64,000 nt of DNA, taken from assembly GCA_018266755.1 (NCBI GenBank), contig JAFDZW010000007.1:81870-145869 (forward strand). Direction: 5' to 3'. The notes below the pieces were generated by a model, which ran no database searches, was not told where the DNA came from, and saw only the letters and a program-made list of their open reading frames with translations. Made by a program: the position numbers and the translations under genes. Shown one piece after another: positions 59,906 to 64,000 of the stretch. Each line of letters begins with the position of its first letter. Positions within the stretch are counted from its first letter, which is position 1. The stretch comes from Bacteroidota bacterium (GTDB taxonomy: Bacteria; Bacteroidota; Ignavibacteria; Palsa-1295).

Positions 59906-60660
59906 TACTTGCTGTTGATATCGGGAATACGCGAACGACGTACGGGGTCTTTGGTGAGAACGAACTTGCCCATTCCTTCTCGCAACCAACCGCGTCGTTC
60001 ACTGCGCACTCTATGAATTTGGCAGAGGAGCTACTGGCAATCGGTGTCCCGAGCGACGTGCTCATCGCCTCCGTAGTGCCAGCAGCAAGTCCCCGCGCAC
60101 ATGAAGAGCTTCAGCGGCTCTTCCCCAGCGCACGAGTTCGGACGCTGAAGAACACCGACGTGCCGATCATCAACCGCTACCGTCATCCTGAGCAGGTCGG
60201 CATCGACCGGCTGCTTGGCTCGCTTGCGGGGCATACGCTCTACGCTAAAGCGCATCACAAACCGTTGATTGCGATCGATCTCGGTACGGCAACAACATTC
60301 GATTGCGTTACCGTTGCGGGCGAGTATCTCGGGGGCGTGATCGCCTTGGGCATTGAGTCGAGTGCGAAGCATCTTTCGAGCATTGCAGCCCAGCTTCCCC
60401 CTGTCGATCTTACGTTTCCCGAGCACGCACTCGGACGCTCAACGATGGAGAGCATGCAATCCGGGATCCTCTATGGCGCTGTAGATGCTATCGAGGGCAT
60501 GATCCGTCGATTAACGACGGATGGCTTTGGCGGAGGCACACCGGTGGTTGTCGCGACTGGCGGGCTCGCACATTTGCTTCGAGGACACACGACCATCATC
60601 GATCATATCGATAGCGCACTCGTTCTTCGTGGGATCGCTCTCACATATTCTTCACTATGA
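59902..60660 (+). CDS. coaX: Type III pantothenate kinase
   Basis: This 252-aa ASKHA-fold kinase makes 4'-phosphopantothenate, the first step of CoA synthesis. The signature blocks are ILAVDIGNTRTTYGVFG, HPEQVGIDRLLGSLAG, IAIDLGTATTFDCVTVAGEY and VVVATGGLAHLL. The gene overlaps birA by 4 bp and the next gene by 4 bp, linking biotin, CoA and flavin reductase functions. Confidence 0.95.
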   Translation: MILAVDIGNTRTTYGVFGENELAHSFSQPTASFTAHSMNLAEELLAIGVPSDVLIASVVPAASPRAHEELQRLFPSARVRTLKNTDVPIINRYRHPEQVGIDRLLGSLAGHTLYAKAHHKPLIAIDLGTATTFDCVTVAGEYLGGVIALGIESSAKHLSSIAAQLPPVDLTFPEHALGRSTMESMQSGILYGAVDAIEGMIRRLTTDGFGGGTPVVVATGGLAHLLRGHTTIIDHIDSALVLRGIALTYSSL

Positions 60661-61502
60661 GTTCTTCGTTCATGAAACAGACGTTCGATCCCACGGTACT
60701 CTCACATCCGGAAACTCACCGTCTTTTGCTCGGCGGGGTCGCACCGCGTCCGATCGCATTCGTATCGACGATGGATGCTGCGGGCAACGTCAATCTCGCG
60801 CCGTTTAGCTTCTTCAATGCATTCGGCGTGAATCCGCCGATCGTCTGTTTCAGTCCGGCCTTCAGCGGCAAGACCGGCGCCCCGAAACACACGCTGTTGA
60901 ACCTGCTCGAAACGAAGGAGTGTACGATCTCCATCGTGAACTACGAGATGGTCCACCAGGCAAGCCTTGCCTCCGCTCCGTTCGAGCGTGGCGTCGATGA
61001 GTTCGTCAAAGCCGGCTTTACCAAACTCCCCTCACAGCGCGTGGCTCCGCCGGGCGTGGCTGAAAGCCCCTTCGTGATGGAAGCTAAGTTGGTCCAACAT
61101 GTCGATTTCGGCGGCAAGCCCGGCAGCGCGAACATGCTCATCTGCGAGGTGCTATTGATGCACATCAATACCAATGTGATCAACGAGGCGGGCGCGGTGG
61201 ATCCGCGTTTGATGGATCATGTCGCGAGAATGGGTGGCCCATGGTACACCCGTGCTGCACAAGGGTTGTTCAAACTGCCTCAACCAACAACCATCAAGTT
61301 CGGCTTCGACGAGTTACCGGAGGACATCCGAACCAGCCCGTTTCTCAGTGGCAACGATCTCGCGCGATTGCTTGACGTTGAGACGCTTCCCACCTTCCCT
61401 CCGTCGTTCGACCCCTCCTCACGCGCAGAACGTCACCAGCGGGCCAAGGAGCTCATTGAGAACGACGATATTGAGTCCGCCTGGAATGTTCTGCTCAAAT
61501 AG
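60657..61502 (+). CDS. Flavin reductase-like domain protein
   Basis: This 281-aa protein has the FMN-binding split-barrel fold: HRLLLGGVAPRPIAFVSTMD, NLAPFSFFNAFGVNPPIVCF (given in part) and TISIVNYEMVHQASLAS. It may reduce or bind FMN and act on an aromatic or quinone substrate. The C-terminal part is extended to about residue 280. It follows coaX by 4-bp overlap and ends before a strong terminator. No specific function is assigned. Confidence 0.88.
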   Translation: MSSSFMKQTFDPTVLSHPETHRLLLGGVAPRPIAFVSTMDAAGNVNLAPFSFFNAFGVNPPIVCFSPAFSGKTGAPKHTLLNLLETKECTISIVNYEMVHQASLASAPFERGVDEFVKAGFTKLPSQRVAPPGVAESPFVMEAKLVQHVDFGGKPGSANMLICEVLLMHINTNVINEAGAVDPRLMDHVARMGGPWYTRAAQGLFKLPQPTTIKFGFDELPEDIRTSPFLSGNDLARLLDVETLPTFPPSFDPSSRAERHQRAKELIENDDIESAWNVLLK

Positions 61503-61611
61503 TCTCCGACCTCATCTCTGACGTTTGTAGCGCCTCCCTGCGTTTGTTCGGCATTGACGCTGCTCGTATTTGACTACCGGCATCTATTTCCGTTTTCAGC
61601 TACTACAAAAG

Positions 61612-61640
61612 AAAAACCCTGCCGCATTGGCAGGGTTTTT
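61612..61640. terminator. Bidirectional intrinsic terminator
   Basis: AAAAACCCTGCC / GGCAGGGTTTTT forms a perfect 12-bp stem with a 5-nt loop and T's on both outer ends. It lies between the convergent flavin reductase gene (plus) and the Asn/Thr-rich gene (minus) and can stop both. Confidence 0.9.
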
Positions 61641-61747
61641 CGTGAACTCTCTCTGACGGTGAAACTTAGTTAGTTTTTCCAGGCTGAGCTCTCGGGGCAC
61701 TCTCGACAAGTTTGCCCCGAGATCCCATGCCGTGGAACGTCGTTCAA

Positions 61748-64000
61748 TTAGTCTCTCAAAATCTGAACCTGAACAACGTTCTGATCGAGCGGGTTGGTCG
61801 ACTCGATCTGGATCGTACCAGCTGCCGGGTTCTGCGCCGAGATGTAGATCTGGCCGAACTGGTTGTTTGCGCGGCTGTAGTAGCTGACCGTGATAGCGTC
61901 CGTACCGTCGAATGCATTTGCACCGAAGTTGAACGTTACCGAAGCGCCACCGTTCGGACCCAAGGTTGCCGGGTTCAACGCAAGGCGCTGAACGAGGAAC
62001 ACCGGGATCTGACCGCCAACCTGAGCGAGCTTCTGCGTGATCGGAGCGCCCGTTGAGTTGGTGCTCTGAACCGTCGTCTGCTGGTTAAGCGTGTTGCCGA
62101 TCGTGATCGTGCCCGTCTGGACATTCACGATCTGCGAGATATTCGTATTCGCATTGTTGCCAACGATGTTCGAATTCACGAGATTGATGTTGTTGTTCGT
62201 GAACGTCGAGACACCACCAGTGAAGTTCGAATTACCGTTCTGGTTAAGAACGCCCGTGAGGTTGTTCGTACCATTGAGGTTGTTCGTAAGACCCTGGAGC
62301 GTATTGCTGCTGACGCCAGCCTGACCGATGACGTTGGTCGAGCTCGTCGTTGCAAGCGTAATGTTACCCGTCGAACCGAGGGTACCGTTGACCTGCGTGT
62401 TGAGCAGGGTCGTGGTGCCGAGGGTTTGTACGATGGTGCCTGCATGGGTCGTCGTACCGTTGATCGTCGTGTTACCATTGTTGGTGATCGACGAACCGTT
62501 GATCGTCGTAGCACCGGTGGTGTTACCGAGCGTAGCGGTCGAACCCGGCGTCGAAGCGAGCGTCGTGTTGCCCGTCGAGCTGAGCGTACCCGTGATCGCG
62601 GTGTTACCCGTGATGTTCACAGCACCGTTGAAGTTCGAGGCAAGGAACGTGTTGTTCGCATTGCCATTGAGGCTGTTCTGATTGAACGCGGTTGCAACCG
62701 TGATCGGAGCGGTCGGCGTGGAGCACCACGACGAGAGCGTCTGAACCTGAACGTTGCTTACGCAGAAGCTGGCGCTCGGCGGAAGTACAATCGCGCCGTT
62801 GACCCACAACGTACCATTGACGGTTGCATTGTTGAGCTGTGTCCAACCCGAGATCGAGAAGTCACCATTGACGATACCTTCGAAATCCGTCGGGATGTTG
62901 AAGCCCGTCGGGATACCGGACGGAGCGACCGGCAGAGCGAGGTTCGGTGCGCCGTCGATGATCAGCTTATTGCCGTTCGAAGCCGGAAGTGTACCGAAGT
63001 TCGACGTACCGTTGAAGCGGTTCGAGCTGCTTGCACCACCGAAGCTGTTGGTCGTGCTCGCCGTGCCAAGATTCAAGTTACCGGTATTGCTGAGCGTACC
63101 GGTGATCGCCGTATTACCGGTGATATTCACAGCGCCGTTCTGGTTGAGGACGCCGTTCATATTGTTGGTATTCGCCGTGATCGTGTTCGTGTTCGTCGCG
63201 ATCATCGAGTTGTTCAAACCGGTGACGGTATTGTTGCTCGTACCGGCATTACCAACGGTGTTGTTCGTACCGCTGTTCGTACCGAGGGTCGCATTACCCG
63301 TGCTACCGACCGTTCCGTTAACCTGAAGGTTACCGTTGACCGTCTCGTTGCCGTTGACGTTCGTGGTACCGTTGATGGTGTTGGAACCGGCGACTGCAGC
63401 CGTGATGGTGTTGTTGAGGCCCGTGATCGTGTTCGAGCTCGTACCGGAGTTACCGATCGTGTTGCTCGAACCGGCGAACGTACCGAACGAATTCGAAGCG
63501 CTACCGACGAGGTTTGCATTTCCACCGGACTGGCTGAGCGATCCGACGATCGTCGTATTGCCGTTGATGTTGTGCGTACCGTTGAAGGTCGTCGTACCGT
63601 TGACCGTGTTGGTGCTCGTACCCGAACCGATGTTGTTCGTCGAGCCGGCGTTGGTGCCGACGTTGTTCGTCGTTGCGTTCATCGTTGCCGTGAGGCCAGC
63701 GATGTTAACGGTCGAGTTATTGGCAGCCGAACCGATATTGATCGTGTTGTTCGGGCTGGTGCCGGTCGAACCGATGTTCACATTATTGTGAATCGTCGTC
63801 GTGCTGACGCCTGCCGTACCAACGGTGTTCGAACCGCCGACGGTCTGCGCAGTACCGATATTGTTCGTCTGGCCCTGAATATTGTTCGTGACGCCGCTGA
63901 TATTGTTCGTCGAGGTTGCGAGCGTACCGACGTTGTTGACACCGCCGACAGCCTGGGTCGTGCCCATGTTGTTGGTCGGAGCCTGAACGTTGTTGGCGGT
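61748..64000 (-). CDS. Giant Asn/Thr/Gly-rich repeat protein, N-terminus beyond window
   Basis: The frame is open from the right edge to a stop at 61748, at least 750 codons. The sequence is almost only N, T, G, S, V, I, L, A with very few charged residues. It repeats units such as GTSSNTITGLNNTI, GTSNNTVTGLNNSM and NGAVNITGNTAITGTLS (the last twice). A less repetitive island with two Cys (GIPTGFNIPTDFEGIVNGDF, VNGTLWVNGAIVLPPS) sits about 330-435 residues into the visible part. The last 110 residues are a different, beta-rich domain ending QVQILRD. It looks like a beta-helical or fibrous surface protein; the signal and start are outside the window. Confidence 0.75.
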   Translation of the reverse strand, partial: TANNVQAPTNNMGTTQAVGGVNNVGTLATSTNNISGVTNNIQGQTNNIGTAQTVGGSNTVGTAGVSTTTIHNNVNIGSTGTSPNNTINIGSAANNSTVNIAGLTATMNATTNNVGTNAGSTNNIGSGTSTNTVNGTTTFNGTHNINGNTTIVGSLSQSGGNANLVGSASNSFGTFAGSSNTIGNSGTSSNTITGLNNTITAAVAGSNTINGTTNVNGNETVNGNLQVNGTVGSTGNATLGTNSGTNNTVGNAGTSNNTVTGLNNSMIATNTNTITANTNNMNGVLNQNGAVNITGNTAITGTLSNTGNLNLGTASTTNSFGGASSSNRFNGTSNFGTLPASNGNKLIIDGAPNLALPVAPSGIPTGFNIPTDFEGIVNGDFSISGWTQLNNATVNGTLWVNGAIVLPPSASFCVSNVQVQTLSSWCSTPTAPITVATAFNQNSLNGNANNTFLASNFNGAVNITGNTAITGTLSSTGNTTLASTPGSTATLGNTTGATTINGSSITNNGNTTINGTTTHAGTIVQTLGTTTLLNTQVNGTLGSTGNITLATTSSTNVIGQAGVSSNTLQGLTNNLNGTNNLTGVLNQNGNSNFTGGVSTFTNNNINLVNSNIVGNNANTNISQIVNVQTGTITIGNTLNQQTTVQSTNSTGAPITQKLAQVGGQIPVFLVQRLALNPATLGPNGGASVTFNFGANAFDGTDAITVSYYSRANNQFGQIYISAQNPAAGTIQIESTNPLDQNVVQVQILRD

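Noticed and set aside
1..64000. tRNA, rRNA, transposase or integrase genes
   Set aside because: I examined all intergenic gaps and the larger genes and saw none; a tRNA search program would be decisive for short tRNAs.

Overview
This 64 kb window reads as a piece of chromosome from a Gram-negative, moderately GC-rich member of the Bacteroidota/Chlorobi (FCB) side of the tree. A lineage such as Candidatus Kapabacteria or Ignavibacteria is plausible, but the sequence alone does not settle it. Supporting signs are three secreted proteins with C-terminal type IX secretion (T9SS) sorting domains, an OmpA protein laid out like PorE, a Wzi/Wza/Wzz exopolysaccharide locus, an outer-membrane barrel resembling DUF3078, and several promoters with the Bacteroidota-style TAnnTTTG -7 box. 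No rRNA, tRNA, CRISPR array, transposase or prophage was found. Apart from short intergenic gaps the window is densely coding.

Region 1 (1-8.0 kb, all minus strand) holds a HicBA toxin-antitoxin pair cut by the left edge; a tight run of a YbdK-type carboxylate-amine ligase, a SurA-like chaperone, nusB and rlmB; a self-contained EmrAB-type drug efflux operon (TetR, HlyD adaptor, DHA2 pump) with two tandem operator palindromes; and a stand-alone ATP-grasp ligase. Region 2 (8.0-30.6 kb) is mixed: a secreted deiodinase-family protein with a T9SS tail, an S1C lipoprotein protease, secG, an M3 oligopeptidase, a ferredoxin-metallo-beta-lactamase fusion, apt, dps, a compressed operon of small stress-type enzymes (GNAT, GrpB-methyltransferase fusion, monooxygenase, DinB-like), the PorE-like OmpA protein, priA, a Kelch T9SS protein, a thioesterase, accA and a SIMPL protein.

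Region 3 (30.6-52.5 kb) is one continuous minus-strand polysaccharide operon of 16 genes, many overlapping by 4 bp. UDP-sugar dehydrogenase and epimerase come first, followed by the export proteins (Wza-like SLBB, Wzi, Wzz), two GT-C glycosyltransferases, an O-antigen ligase/polymerase-like protein, a Wzx flippase, several glycosyltransferases, a WbaP-type initiating transferase, a sugar aminotransferase, a polyprenol-phosphate mannose synthase-like enzyme and an unusual glycosyltransferase fused to a degenerate sugar transferase. Together they look like a complete Wzx/Wzy-type pathway for an amino- and uronic-sugar-containing capsule or exopolysaccharide.

Region 4 (52.5-64 kb) has an AraC regulator with a small membrane protein and a thioredoxin-reductase-like flavoprotein; a 700-bp non-coding stretch with a candidate small RNA and a 121-bp tandem repeat carrying covarying hairpins; heptose-7-phosphate kinase, nadC and aspartate kinase; a birA-coaX-flavin reductase operon; and, running off the right edge, a very long Asn/Thr/Gly-rich repeat protein that looks like a surface fibre.

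The items most likely to be new are the T9SS-exported deiodinase relative, the N/T/G-rich fibre protein, the candidate ~65-nt RNA, the glycosyltransferase/degenerate phosphoglycosyltransferase fusion, and the GrpB-methyltransferase fusion. No complete undescribed multi-gene system is proven here.
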